Shown here: positions 35,212 to 46,275 of the stretch, piece after piece
Layout: every line of letters starts with the position of its first letter
How positions within the stretch are numbered: position 1 is the stretch's first letter
The notes under the pieces: generated by a model
Told to the model about the DNA's origin: nothing
Seen by the model: the letters and a program-made list of their open reading frames with translations, nothing else
Database searches by the model: none
Program-made: the position numbers and the translations under genes
From: Annulohypoxylon bovei var. microspora
Lineage: Eukaryota; Ascomycota; Sordariomycetes; Xylariales; Hypoxylaceae
NCBI GenBank assembly: GCA_022836615.1
Contig: MU405343.1
Span: 46,995 to 110,994 of the forward strand
Direction of reading: 5' to 3'
DNA length: 64,000 nucleotides

Positions 35212-36073
35212 ATGGCTCCTCCTACAGGTACCCAGTCGCTACCTCCTCCAGCCCTTCCTCAGCTTGTTGCCGAACAACAAGTTCCCATACCCTCAAACGA
35301 CAAGGACAGCCAGAGGCTCATCGTCGTCCTATCCAATGCCAGCCTCGAAACCTACAAGGCATCCCACGGCGGTGGCCCTGGCCGCGCCGGCATGCAGCGC
35401 GACGATAAGTACTCGCTCCTCAACAGCGACGAGCATATCGGAGTGATGCGCAAGATGAACCGCGATATTAGCGACGCCCGACCGGATATCACGCACCAGG
35501 TATGCCGTGAATGTCGTGATTTGCCCACTTCTCAACAAGTCTTCTCCCTCTCGAGTTGGCATTCAACATGCTGACCGTCTTTCCTCCCTGACGTAGTGTC
35601 TCCTCACTCTCCTAGATTCGCCCATAAACAAGGCGGGCAAACTGCAGATCTACATCCACACAGCAAAGGGCGTTTTGATCGAAGTATCGCCAACTGTCCG
35701 CATTCCCCGAACTTTCAAGCGGTTTGCCGGTTTAATGGTTCAATTACTCCACCGTCTGTCCATTCGCTCGACCAATTCGCAGGAGAAGCTTCTCCGAGTC
35801 ATCCAGAACCCAATTACCGATCACCTCCCCCCCAATTGCCGCAAAGTCACGCTGAGTTATGACGAGAGCACGGTGCGTGTACGAGACTACATCCAGGGTC
35901 TCGAATCGAAGGAGAGCATATGCGTCTTCGTCGGTGCCATGGCTAAGGGCGCTGACAACTTTGCCGATGAGTACGTGGACGAGAAGATCTCAATTAGCCA
36001 ATACAGCCTCTCGGCTAGTGTCGCTTGCAGCAAATTTTGCCACGCTGCCGAGGATGCCTGGGATATCCTGTAG
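35212..36073 (+). CDS. EMG1: 18S rRNA pseudouridine N1-methyltransferase NEP1 (EMG1)
   Basis: SPOUT-class methyltransferase that modifies the hypermodified pseudouridine of 18S rRNA and is essential for 40S assembly in the nucleolus. Two exons, 35212-35499 and 35597-36073, joined in phase 0, give 255 codons (254 aa), close to yeast Nep1. The N-terminus is Pro/Gln-rich. The core starts with RLIVVLSNASLETYK. The second exon opens with CLLTLLDSPINKAGKLQIYIHT and contains VEVSP-like strands and RIPRTFKRFAGLMVQLL. The C-terminal trefoil knot has VFVGAMAKGADNF and SISQYSLSASVACSKFCHA. The start ATG at 35212 is the first in frame. Confidence 0.95.
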
Positions 36074-38516
36074 GTTTCCCTCCCAAGCTAAACACACATC
36101 CTTTAGAAGAGGAACGTGAGAGGAGGGTAGGTAGTGGAACGTGTTAGGTATGATAATAAATGGGCGTTGACTTGCGGAATCCGCTATACAACATCGCGGC
36201 CGACGCAAACATCCCCGGAACTTGGGTCTTGGGGTTTTTGTTCTGTCTCTGTTTTTACAACCAAAACATCAGGCGTTCAACATGAGATCCAAGACGTTTT
36301 CACCGTCTTACGTGGGCCACTTCAACTTGGCCCACATCCCTCTTTCTTTCTTTTCTTGTCTTTCTGCTTCTGAAATTCCCCTGTCTCCAATTATGCCACC
36401 CCCCTTCTCTGTCTGATACTAAGATTTATGCCGGCCGTGGGTCGACGTCATGACTCGGTCGAGGCCGAGGTCGTGAGACGCACCACCGGCCTATCATACG
36501 GCTCCGTGGTTTGGAATGGGAAGCGGATCTGATCTATGTGACAGGAGAATATATCGGTTCGATGCTAGATAGTATTGCTCCGGTATGCAGCATGCCTAAT
36601 AGGGGGGTCCGGACAGGTTACGGTGTGGAGAAAGAGATGCATATATGGGCAACTCCATGAACGAACTGTCTATGCCAATGACCATTGGCAGCGGATAGGG
36701 CGGAGTTCTTGGTGATATGTTACGGGTCGCGTCCCTTACAAATCACCTTACTCCTAGTCTATCGTTAGGTAGGCGTCTTATCACATGGCCTCACGATGTC
36801 CTAGTTGAGAGTTCGACATATGTCAGGATGCAGGATGAAGATAATTATAACATCTAGCCGGATATACACATGTTTGCAAGAGATTAAGTGGTGTACGTTT
36901 AGTCACCTGAGCCACCTCGGTCTCGGTCAGAATTCCAAGCCTTGGGCAGAAAAGGGGAAGATGAATCACCGATATAGTCATACCTCTCCTACTTTAGGTA
37001 GTGATCATGTACACAGATATTCGGGTCCACATAATTCAAGAAAGAGCGAATTTGGAATGGTCGACTTGACTTTAGACTACGCGTATGCTTACATAAGTTT
37101 CCACGACTAGCACGACGTGGAATCGTTTTTGTCCATTAAAAAAGCGGAGTGTGGAGAAATTCCCCATATAAGAATATCGGGGTCAAGGGTCAATAATTCC
37201 ATGTACTTGGCCTATTCTTATTCTTTCCTCTTTTTTCTACTTTTCCTCTTACACATATGTATTCTTGCAGACCAACCAGGTCCACGCTTCCTTTGACCAA
37301 ATTATGAGTCCAATCAAGTTATTGTTATCAAGACGCTGCTTTTGCCTGCAGAGGCTCCAATTATGTCATGGGCATTATTCCTCTTAAAAAATCAGATTCG
37401 TGTAGGAAACGTTTCCAGGTACGCGCTATTCAGCATAGGGCATAGATTCGACGTGGCAGCTCATCCACCACTACCAGCGTAAAGATATTTGGAACAATGG
37501 GCACTTCAAGTAATCTCTATACTGTCCGTGTCGCAGCATCGTGGCGAGGACTGCGCATATACAGTCTGAGCTCGGGCAAGCTCGTATTCAATATGGTTGA
37601 GTCAGTTACCTGGTAACGATATCAATAACCATGGGCCATTGTGCACATGCAAACGCTGTGGATGTCGTCTACCACCGAGAAACCCCACCGGGTCGCTGGT
37701 TGTTCAATATACTACACTACACGTGTATGAGTGAACCAGATGGACGCTGCTAGACCAAGTCGGGTATCCAGTTCTATCCGATTCATGCGGCGGGAGTCTG
37801 CCGGAAAATTATCAGAACATGCCAAAGACGATGCCACCTGCATTAGTACCTAATTTTGGTCTCTTGGGGGAGAGGTCCATACTATTGGCGGTCCACATAT
37901 GAGAAGTTCTCTGTTCTCTTTTTAAGATACTGGATTGGCACGGCTGTTGGTATATTTTTGACTCTCAGAACATTTACTCGTTCTATCACTCAACTCAAGC
38001 CACCTTCGTTATTGTTTTCCTGATCATATATATCAGCCTTATCAAGCCAAAGTTGGTCTTGTCTGAAAAGAGCTCAGTTTCCATCAACGGTATTCCCTCG
38101 CTCAAAGTGAAATTTCCCTCCAAGTTAGAAAGAAAAGTGTGATTCACACTCGCTTGTTAAGACAACTGTACGTCTGTCTGCATTTGGATATCGACAACAT
38201 CCTTCGTTCCACCTTGTCCCACCTAGTATACTACTCTCGACTTTCAACGCCTGGATATCTCAAACTCCATCTTATAATTCGTTACTTATACCTTTATAGG
38301 TACTCCACAGCACTGTTGGCCAGCTAACTAGCTGCATCTCTGCATTTCTGCATCCCTACCCTCCGAGGCTTCCTTCGTTATTCTCCCTCCATCTGCATTC
38401 GTGCATATAGCTAGCTGTCCTTGGGTTGGTTACATCTAGGCCAGCGCGACTCGACTAGTCATCTTAACCTCTAATTCTATCGTGTCTGGCAGCTTGTCAC
38501 GCATCAACAGCCCCAC
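36074..38516. other. Intergenic, 2.4 kb
   Basis: No supported gene. The right part (about 38.0-38.5 kb) is pyrimidine-rich and probably the leader and promoter of the VOC-domain gene. The ORF at 36805-37110 has no family signal. Confidence 0.5.
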
Positions 38517-40064
38517 ATGCAGGTCACACCGTTTGTTCAAGTTCGAGACCTACCTCCATCGGCCTCCTTCTACGCAGCCATCGTCCAGCCACTCGGCCTG
38601 CGATATATATCTGCCAGTCCCTCGTCCATAGTCTTTGGTTATATCAACTCACCTACTCCTGAACCGGTTTTCGAGGTGAAGCAAAACACCGATCCTAGCT
38701 CCAAACCATTAAGACGCTGTCACTTGACCCTTTCAGCGAACTCACCTTCGGCCATATCCGCCTTCCACACAGCTGCCCTACGAGCCAATCCTGACCTGGA
38801 GGTCGCCGGCGCCAACGTCAACTATCTACGTCTATACAGTAGCTCGGATCCTAATAGCGAGAGCTGCGCAAGAGCCGCAGACTTCGACGGCAACATAATG
38901 GAAGTCGTTCACATTCCCCGCCCGAACTACGCCGGAAGCCATGCAGGCTCGGTGGCGCGTCGTTCTCACTCATCTTCCCATGAAGTCAGCCGTGTCCTTG
39001 ATTGGAATCTGGATGCCGGTACTCCTACGAGGTCCGTCGCCTCGGTTGCGCCTAGCTCGACTGCAGTCAGCCGCTCGTCTGATGGCGAGCCTTATACCTT
39101 GATGCGGAAAAGCGTTACAACCTCGACTGTAGAAGCTTCACCACGCGAAGAGCCGAAGGGATTCAGTGCTAGCGCCGTAGTTGGCACCATCCTCAGTGTA
39201 GCTGCCGGTGTCGCTGTCGGTGGCGCGTTAACCTATAGCATGGTGAAGGGCGGCGACCGTGAACGCGAGCGCATGGCTTACCGGGAGCAGCCACCCCCAT
39301 TTTCTCGTCGCTCGACATATCCGGATAACTTGTCGGACAGCCGACCTAGACATTATCCACCATCCAGCTACTCCGGTGGACATTCTCAGGCTGGCAGCGT
39401 GAGAAGCAGGACGGTGGAAGAACTAGAAGATCGTGCTAGTCGTCATTCAAGTCAATATACTACTGGTAGCCGGTCACGAGGTCGCAGCGAGGCAGGCTCC
39501 GCAAGGCGTCCATTAATGATCGCCGATGTCGAGCATAGGAGCAATGCAGGCTCGAAGCATAGCGATTCGCCGAGGCTTCTGACGGACACAGATCACCGAG
39601 GTCACTCAAGCTCCAAACACCATTCGGACAGCCGCAGTCACGCAGGATCAAGGCACGCTACAACACCATCATCCAGGCATTCACACGAGTCCGATCAGCG
39701 TGACTACTTTAGCCCGAAACATTCGTCACCGCGGCATCGTGAGGCCGATGCTGAGACATATATCTCTGCTCGGAGCGAGAGATCGGCCGCTACGGTTCGA
39801 CAGGGGCGTCCAAAGGCCTCGGTTGAAACTGCCCCGCCTTCGCGAGCGCAGTCTCGAGCTGGCAGCCGGTATTCTGCCGCCACTGTCAGGCCCAGCGGTC
39901 CCGGTCGTGCCCACAGTTATGCTTCAGCTAGGAGTATTCCACTCCCGGAGAGCTACATTGGACATTGTCAGAATGGCTGGGATGACGATTTGAGTAGCAT
40001 TGCACCCAGCGAAAGCATTAGCAATATTGGCCACCGCCACGCCAGGCGGTCACAACGCGCCTAA
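38517..40064 (+). CDS. VOC (glyoxalase-fold) domain protein with a transmembrane segment and Ser/Arg-rich tail
   Basis: Single-exon protein of 515 aa. Residues 1-140 form a vicinal oxygen chelate (glyoxalase/bleomycin-resistance) module: VTPFVQVRDLPPSASFYAAI at the start, LGLRYISASPSSIVFGY, and AADFDGNIMEVVH at the end. The metal-site residues are not fully evident, so enzymatic activity is uncertain. A Gly/Ala/Val-rich hydrophobic segment at about 222-243 (VVGTILSVAAGVAVGGALTY) could span a membrane. The remaining half is low-complexity, Ser/Arg/His-rich, with repeated variants of HxGSxxS. Such fusions occur in filamentous ascomycetes; function unknown. Confidence 0.8.
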   Translation: MQVTPFVQVRDLPPSASFYAAIVQPLGLRYISASPSSIVFGYINSPTPEPVFEVKQNTDPSSKPLRRCHLTLSANSPSAISAFHTAALRANPDLEVAGANVNYLRLYSSSDPNSESCARAADFDGNIMEVVHIPRPNYAGSHAGSVARRSHSSSHEVSRVLDWNLDAGTPTRSVASVAPSSTAVSRSSDGEPYTLMRKSVTTSTVEASPREEPKGFSASAVVGTILSVAAGVAVGGALTYSMVKGGDRERERMAYREQPPPFSRRSTYPDNLSDSRPRHYPPSSYSGGHSQAGSVRSRTVEELEDRASRHSSQYTTGSRSRGRSEAGSARRPLMIADVEHRSNAGSKHSDSPRLLTDTDHRGHSSSKHHSDSRSHAGSRHATTPSSRHSHESDQRDYFSPKHSSPRHREADAETYISARSERSAATVRQGRPKASVETAPPSRAQSRAGSRYSAATVRPSGPGRAHSYASARSIPLPESYIGHCQNGWDDDLSSIAPSESISNIGHRHARRSQRA

Positions 40065-40586
40065 ATTGCGCGATATTTTGCAGATTTTCTGTCAGGACAG
40101 ACATCTTTGCAGTAATATGCATCATTTGCATGGTACGAGAGACCCGGGATTGGGTCTTTGGTAATGAGATGATGCGGAAATGATATTTTTTTGGGATAAT
40201 ATAAGGATATATGAGGATATACGTGTTTTTGGTTTTCATTTCATCTCACTCTTTTGGCTTAAGGGACTCACCAGTTTGATTACAATTTTTACAAAAGGGA
40301 CGCTGGGTCTTGCATTTACATCGGGCGGTATTTCGGAATATTACTTACTAGAGTTATAGCAGAATCGATAGTTAAATCTAATATCTAAACAACATTGAAC
40401 TTGTCTAACTTCGGTCTTCGGGGTTCGAGTGAGAAAACGTGGAAATATACCGGCATATATAGGTACCTACATAGGTAGGTATGTACGTATATCAGTCCTT
40501 TTGGGGCCCTTCGCCATATAGTCGCTTGGATAAATGTTGCAACCGTAGCGCAGTTGTACTAAATCAATGAGGTAGCGGTGATGGTT

Positions 40587-40635
<49 letters not shown>

Positions 40636-40868
40636 CAGCAAAAAAAGAATATCAATTAAAGCCAGGGGACCGTTGCCCCAGAGAAGCAGGCGTGCTGAGC
40701 TATCTTACATTCCAACCCATAACCTAGGTATTTAGTCAATCCCGTCCGAAGGCACACACCGATTCACGCCGTATCCTTCGCACCGCCGATCCAAACAAAC
40801 AAGGTCGACCACAGCTACAGCGAACAAGAAAAGTTGAAGCACGTTTATTTCTGAGGTTCATATACATC
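40065..40868. other. Intergenic with a trinucleotide repeat
   Basis: 3' flanks of two convergent genes. Includes TAGGTACCTA-type words at 40460-40490 and the (GTA)16 run described separately. Confidence 0.55.
40587..40635. repeat. (GTA)n microsatellite, about 16 units
   Basis: Uninterrupted GTA/TAG trinucleotide run of about 49 nt in intergenic sequence, followed by a short CAG run. Confidence 0.95.
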
Positions 40869-41693
40869 TCAGCGCAGAGGAATGCTATAGCCGTGTTGTA
40901 AAACTCTTGAAAGTGATGAGGTGTAGGCTTCATCGCCCTCGTATCCGCTCTTGAAGTCCACCACACTCTCGTCGCTATGTAGCATACCCTTAATGTCGAA
41001 TGTGTTACGGCACAAGAATAATAGCTTTCCTCGTCGATCGGCGAGGAAGAACTGCTCAAGGATACGGACGAAACGCTTCACGTTGTCATGCGTATCCTCG
41101 CTGTAAGCATCTTCGAGACCGGCGACGATACACAGTCTCAGGTTGGTGGGTGCTTCCATCAGCGGGATGGGGCGCGGGATTGACTCAAGCAGCGAGAGCT
41201 GATCCTCGACTGGCTGGAAGCTGAAATAGGGAACCCACGGCTGCCAGGTCGGCGCAATAAGTGGGCGGAGCTCGGCGAAGAATTGTTTCAGCATGTAGCT
41301 TAAATCCAAATCCGTGCCCGTCGGCACCCAAGGGCCCAGGCGGTGCGTGTTGGCTTGGGGTCTGGAGGCGACGAACATCACGGGGCGGGTCTCTCGCACG
41401 TCCTTCCACGACGCGCATAGGCTCTTCTTCAGCTCGTCCCGGTTGTAGCGGACGACGTCAACAGCGATGTTGCGCGCGTGCTTGTGCGCGTTCTTGTCTA
41501 ATACAAAGTTGGTTGCTGGGTCTTTGGTCTTGAGAAAGGCCTCGGCAGCGTCGTTGTCGAACCACCACGCGGGGGCTTCCGGGTTGCGGAAGAGTATGTC
41601 AGCGGCGTCGGTGTAGACGAGCTCCTGTGCCGTCTTCTTACTCTGTGGCAGCACGGGGCCAGGGAGGCCCCCAGTGTGAGGTTGGGGTACCAT
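40869..41693 (-). CDS. Hypothetical protein, 274 aa
   Basis: I do not recognise the family. The ATG at 41691-41693 gives MVPQPHTGGLPGPV and 274 residues; the frame extends ten codons further but only to a TTG. The protein is soluble, mixed alpha/beta in character, Trp- and Pro-rich in the middle (APTWQPWVPYFSFQP), with no signal peptide or membrane segment. NLRLCIVAGLEDAYSEDTHD and KLLFLCRNTFDIKG look like buried strands. Coding-like composition and a long frame on one strand support a real gene. A missing 5' exon is possible. Confidence 0.7.
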   Translation of the reverse strand: MVPQPHTGGLPGPVLPQSKKTAQELVYTDAADILFRNPEAPAWWFDNDAAEAFLKTKDPATNFVLDKNAHKHARNIAVDVVRYNRDELKKSLCASWKDVRETRPVMFVASRPQANTHRLGPWVPTGTDLDLSYMLKQFFAELRPLIAPTWQPWVPYFSFQPVEDQLSLLESIPRPIPLMEAPTNLRLCIVAGLEDAYSEDTHDNVKRFVRILEQFFLADRRGKLLFLCRNTFDIKGMLHSDESVVDFKSGYEGDEAYTSSLSRVLQHGYSIPLR

Positions 41694-44501
41694 CGTAATA
41701 GATAATACGTGGAAAAATTCCAAGCTTCTTGTGATTGCCTGAAAGAGGTGTTTGTGAAAGAAAAGAAAAGTGACGGAGAAAGGTGACGGTATTTATTCAA
41801 GAGAAGCTCCGAGTAAACAGCGTTAAAACGTTAACACGGTGCTCACAGTTATAAGTTCAAGAGCGGGTAGCTGCCGACGCGTGTTAGTAAAGAGCTTGGG
41901 ACAGCTGTTTTGTTGCGCAGTTACTGACGAGTTCAGATGGAACAATCCATTGTTGCGGTTCCTTTGTTCTTGAATAATTGTTGTTGTTCGGTCTTTTTTT
42001 ACCTTTGTCACACGAGCTAACTTATAGTCTGCACAGCGTTACTTATCTAACAGATGCGATGTGATGGAAGGTAGGTAGGAGAAAATATGAGATGAAACGG
42101 CTAATATGTCATTTGGTCTTATATAATATCATAATATTATAAAATATTTTCAAGTTACACTAGTTAGACCATTGGGTTATGTTGCTTTATATTTTATTGA
42201 GTTCTGTCCTGGCGTCTGGTCAAATTTAGAGCCTCCATTATCAAAATATCAGATTGTATTTAACCTTTAGAGTTGAGATAGCTTACGCACTATTAAGTAT
42301 CTTATGTACTTGGGTTGGTAAATTTATGTAGCTTGTTACTTCTTTCCCTACTTTGTAGAAGGATGTTGAATTAGACTTTCATGGACAATTGTTTGAATCC
42401 ATATTTCTAGTGTGCTATGTACCCCTGAGGCTGCATCTAGTGGAAATAGGGGGTAAGCACTATGGCATATCTATGAAAAAGAGGATACCAACCTACCTGA
42501 TACTTTCACATTATCAACGAGGCGCTCGCCGTATGACCTACGACATGAGCTAAAAGGATGAAAATAAATCAGCAATTAACCTAGTTGCTGCTAGAAAAAC
42601 CCGAGCGCAAACTTTTCCTTCCTGACATTATCCTCTTGCAACCTTGGTGCTAATCTTATTACTAGAATAAATACTTGATGGTTGCATGTAGCTTCACCTA
42701 TTCAAGTGAATCTTAGATGAGGGCTACGGGAACAAAAGGTTAGGGTTAAACTATGTACGTTGAAATAGAAAACATACCTAACTATCGTTATTTGATAAAG
42801 AAAATACCAAAAAGTGGCTCGGATGAGGTGAGCTTTGGTTAGAACAAAGGGTTCAACCTCGTTCGAGAGCTTACTATTCTTAACTTGATATCAATAGGAA
42901 TTGTGGAATCCTTAAGAAATGTCTTGTAATTTTTTATACAACCCCTGTTTGGTTCATCAGTGGTATGTAAAGGGGGTACAGTATCCCCTTAACTGGCAAT
43001 TTTCAGATAATATGGTTTGATAGGTAGAATACACCTAAGCATACATAATAGCACACCGACACTCACAAAAGCTGAATTCTGATTAGGTAGTGTTAAACCT
43101 TGTTTAGAGAAAATGACGAAATACGACACTATTCACATATATCACATTAGGTAGTTATCGACTAAAGTAAATATAGTCATTATTCATTTACTTGTTCTAT
43201 CTTGTAGATATGGGTTTATATACGCTACGTCGTAAGGAAGTAGCTGGTTGATTTGGTGTAGATATGATACTCCCCCCTGAGACATAGACGTGAAAACGGA
43301 CATAAACGGGTTCATCACTCTTACCGAGCTCCGGTAAGATCATAGGTTCTTGGTTACGTTTTTCTCTAAGTTGCTGCCTGCAACTACTTTTACGGATACT
43401 TACATTGCACTAATAGCCAACGTACCTATGCATGATAGGTCTGTCATACGATGTCAAGGGTGAGGACTGATCAGTCGTTCCACGCGGTCCGAACGGTTGA
43501 GGACTTTAGACCCTAATTTACCAAAGCTTTTTTTATGAGTTGGCTATCGAAATATATGTGATATTTTCTACGAAGTATAGCAATGCTGATCTAATTGAGG
43601 CCGAGTCGTCTACAGCCGAGTACTTGTGCCGCTAGTTTTATGACACTAGTTACCTATTTGAGGGCCTCAAGGAACAATATCAAAGATGAAAATGGGAAGA
43701 GTAAATCAGGGGTTACCTTGATCGTTTGTGGCTGTGCGGCTCGTGAGGGGTAATTGGAGAATGTCGAGCGTCCCTGCAGCTTGCGATGGTATGGGGAAAG
43801 ATCGTGGCTTCATAGTGTCATATCATTGGATGACTTTTTCAGGGGTTTTAACCAAAACGGGACCCGCGGAGTACGATTGGACGTGTCTGCCATGTTGTGA
43901 AGTAACGGTGAGCAAACCCCACCTTTTTAAACCCCACCGCTCTTCCTAAATCTAGCCTTGAAAGCTCTTCGATTTATAACAAAATTCCGATAATATGTAT
44001 GTTTCCCCTTAAAATAGGACGAAATAAATGGAAAAAATAAAGATTAATAACGCTAATCTTTTAGATTTAGAGTGATATTGTTGAAAGATGCTTAAATGCG
44101 TTTAATTCGATTAAAAAAGCTCCTGAATTTATTTTAAACAAGGATACTCTGTGGGTGATCTAATTAGGTTTGGCGTGAAAATAAACATATGTACATATGT
44201 ACATCCAAATCTACCCACTTTATAAAATGGATCTCTTAACTCTTCTAAATCGTAAGGTCCCCCCCCCCCCCCCCTAATAAACTGAGCTGGTTAGGGACTA
44301 ATGAGAAGTTGCACTTTTAATTTTAGTAAAGTCAATTGGCTTTTAACTAGTATCGACTACCAATTTACAAATCTTCCAGATTTCTAGCTTAGAACGAGAC
44401 ATCTTTTTCGCGATAGATTGAAATGGCTGCGTAAACTATCTATTCTATCAGATTAAATTTGGGCAATTCATGTTCCTTGCTATAATTTGTGGAAGACGAT
44501 A
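41694..44501. other. AT-rich gene-poor region
   Basis: 2.8 kb without supported genes and strongly AT-rich between 42.1 and 44.4 kb. A poly-C run lies at 44259-44274 and a short ACATATGT palindrome pair near 44185-44203. No transposon ends recognised. Confidence 0.55.
44259..44274. repeat. Poly-C tract (16 C)
   Basis: Homopolymer C run in AT-rich intergenic DNA. Exact length in the genome may differ because such runs are error-prone. Confidence 0.85.
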
Positions 44502-46275
44502 ATGGCTGCGAAGACGTATCCGGTACTGTCGAGGAGACAGATCGAGGGCCTGATTGCCGACGGACGGAGTATATTCATTGTTGACCAATATGTGTTCAAG
44601 GCGGACCCTTGGCTTCAGTATCACCCTGGTGGCGATAAAGCCATCTTACACATGGTTGGTCGAGATGCCACCGACGAAGTCACCGCGTTCGTGTTACCCT
44701 TACCTATGCCTATGCCTATGCCTATGCTCCATACACAGCATTAGAGCTTGAATTGTCTAACATCTTTCTCTACTGCTTAGTCTCCATTCCTCCGAAGCAA
44801 GGCAACAGATGAACAAATATCGAATTGGGAGGATCGAAGGAAGATGGACTAATTTCCTCCCACCTATCCAAGGTGGGAAGTTTAGACCATTGTTAGACAA
44901 TGAGGACGCCGAGGATGACAACGAAGAGTGCGATCGAAATTCCACAGAACCCTCGAGCCTTTCGAGTTCCCGTGATGCCTCCCCGGTCTTTGATAACGCA
45001 GAAACCGTACGAAAGCGGCATGTCGGTGATGGAGTACGCGGCCCAGCATCTACATCGTCCGTGTCATCAGCGGAACCTGATGACGATGGTATGGCGTATC
45101 TGGATACTATCACTAGGGAGAAGACCACTCTAGACCTGGAAAAGTATCCCTCGTTAGATTTTGCCACACAAGATTCTATTGTCGCCAAGTATCGCGACCT
45201 AGACCAACGAATTAGGGCCGAGAACCTATATAAGTGCAATTATGGAGCATATGCAATCGAGGTCACCCGCTATTCTATCCTCTTTGGCCTCGCCTTTCTC
45301 TTTCTGCACTGGGGCTGGTACGTTCCGAGTGCGGTATGCTTGGGCGCGTTTTGGCATCAACTTGTCTTCACAGCCCACGACGCTGGCCACATGGGCATCA
45401 CCCACGGTTTCCACACGGATACCGTCATTGGCATTATCATTGCCGACTTCCTGGGAGGTTTATCTCTGGGATGGTGGAAGAGGAATCACAACGTACACCA
45501 TATTGTGACAAATGCGCCTGAGCACGACCCAGATATCGAGCACATGCCGTTCATGGCCGTATCCCATAGATTTTTTTCGAATATGCGCTCCACTTATTAC
45601 GATCGCGTAATGGAATATGATGCAATGGCTAAGGTTATGCTTAGGATCCAACCCTACACATACTACATACTGTTGCTCTTCGGACGCTTGAACCTCTACC
45701 GCCTGTCTTGGGACTATCTGATCGTGGGGAGAGGACCTCGGAAAGGCCCGGCGTGGTGGCACAGATGGCTCGAGATAGTCGGACAGCTTGTCTTCGTGAC
45801 GTGGTACTTCTACGGCGTTGTGTATCTGTCGATTCCGAACGGCTGGGATCGATTTGTCTTTTTCCTAGTTAGCCACATGGTCCCTATGCCGGTACACGCG
45901 CAGATATGCCTTTCCCATTTCGCAATGAGCACATCAGACCTTGGACCCCACGAATCATTTCCCCAGAAGATGCTCCGCACAACCATGGACGTTGACTGCC
46001 CTCAATGGCTAGATTTCTTCCATGGTGGTCTGCAATTTCAGGTCATACACCATTTATTCCCCCGAATCCCGCGTCATAATCTTCGCCGCACACAGAAGCT
46101 AGTGCAAGACTTCTGTAACGACGTGGGAATTCCCTATGCGTTATACGGATTTGTGGACGGCAATAAGCAGGTTGTTGGCACACTAGCAGAGGTTTCGAGG
46201 CAGGCAGCTATTCTTGCCAAGTGCCAGAAAGTTATCTCGGAAAACGATGACCCTATTCACGGGCATCACCACTAA
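44502..46275 (+). CDS. Cytochrome b5-fused delta-8 sphingolipid desaturase
   Basis: Membrane front-end desaturase that introduces the delta-8 double bond into the sphingoid base of fungal glucosylceramides in the ER. Two exons, 44502-44686 and 44781-46275, give 560 codons (559 aa). The N-terminal cytochrome b5 domain has the heme motif HPGG at 41-44. Three histidine boxes follow: HDAGH (about 261-265), HNVHH (about 298-302) and QVIHH (about 482-486). The Gln in the third box is diagnostic of b5-fused front-end desaturases. Several hydrophobic segments lie between the boxes. The donor GTTCGT is unusual, but the junction restores the family string EVTALHSSEA. The intron contains four CCTATG units. 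Delta-8 rather than delta-6 specificity is inferred from the fungal context. Confidence 0.92.
44703..44726. repeat. (CCTATG)4 in the desaturase intron
   Basis: Four perfect hexanucleotide copies 16 nt downstream of the 5' splice site. Confidence 0.9.
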
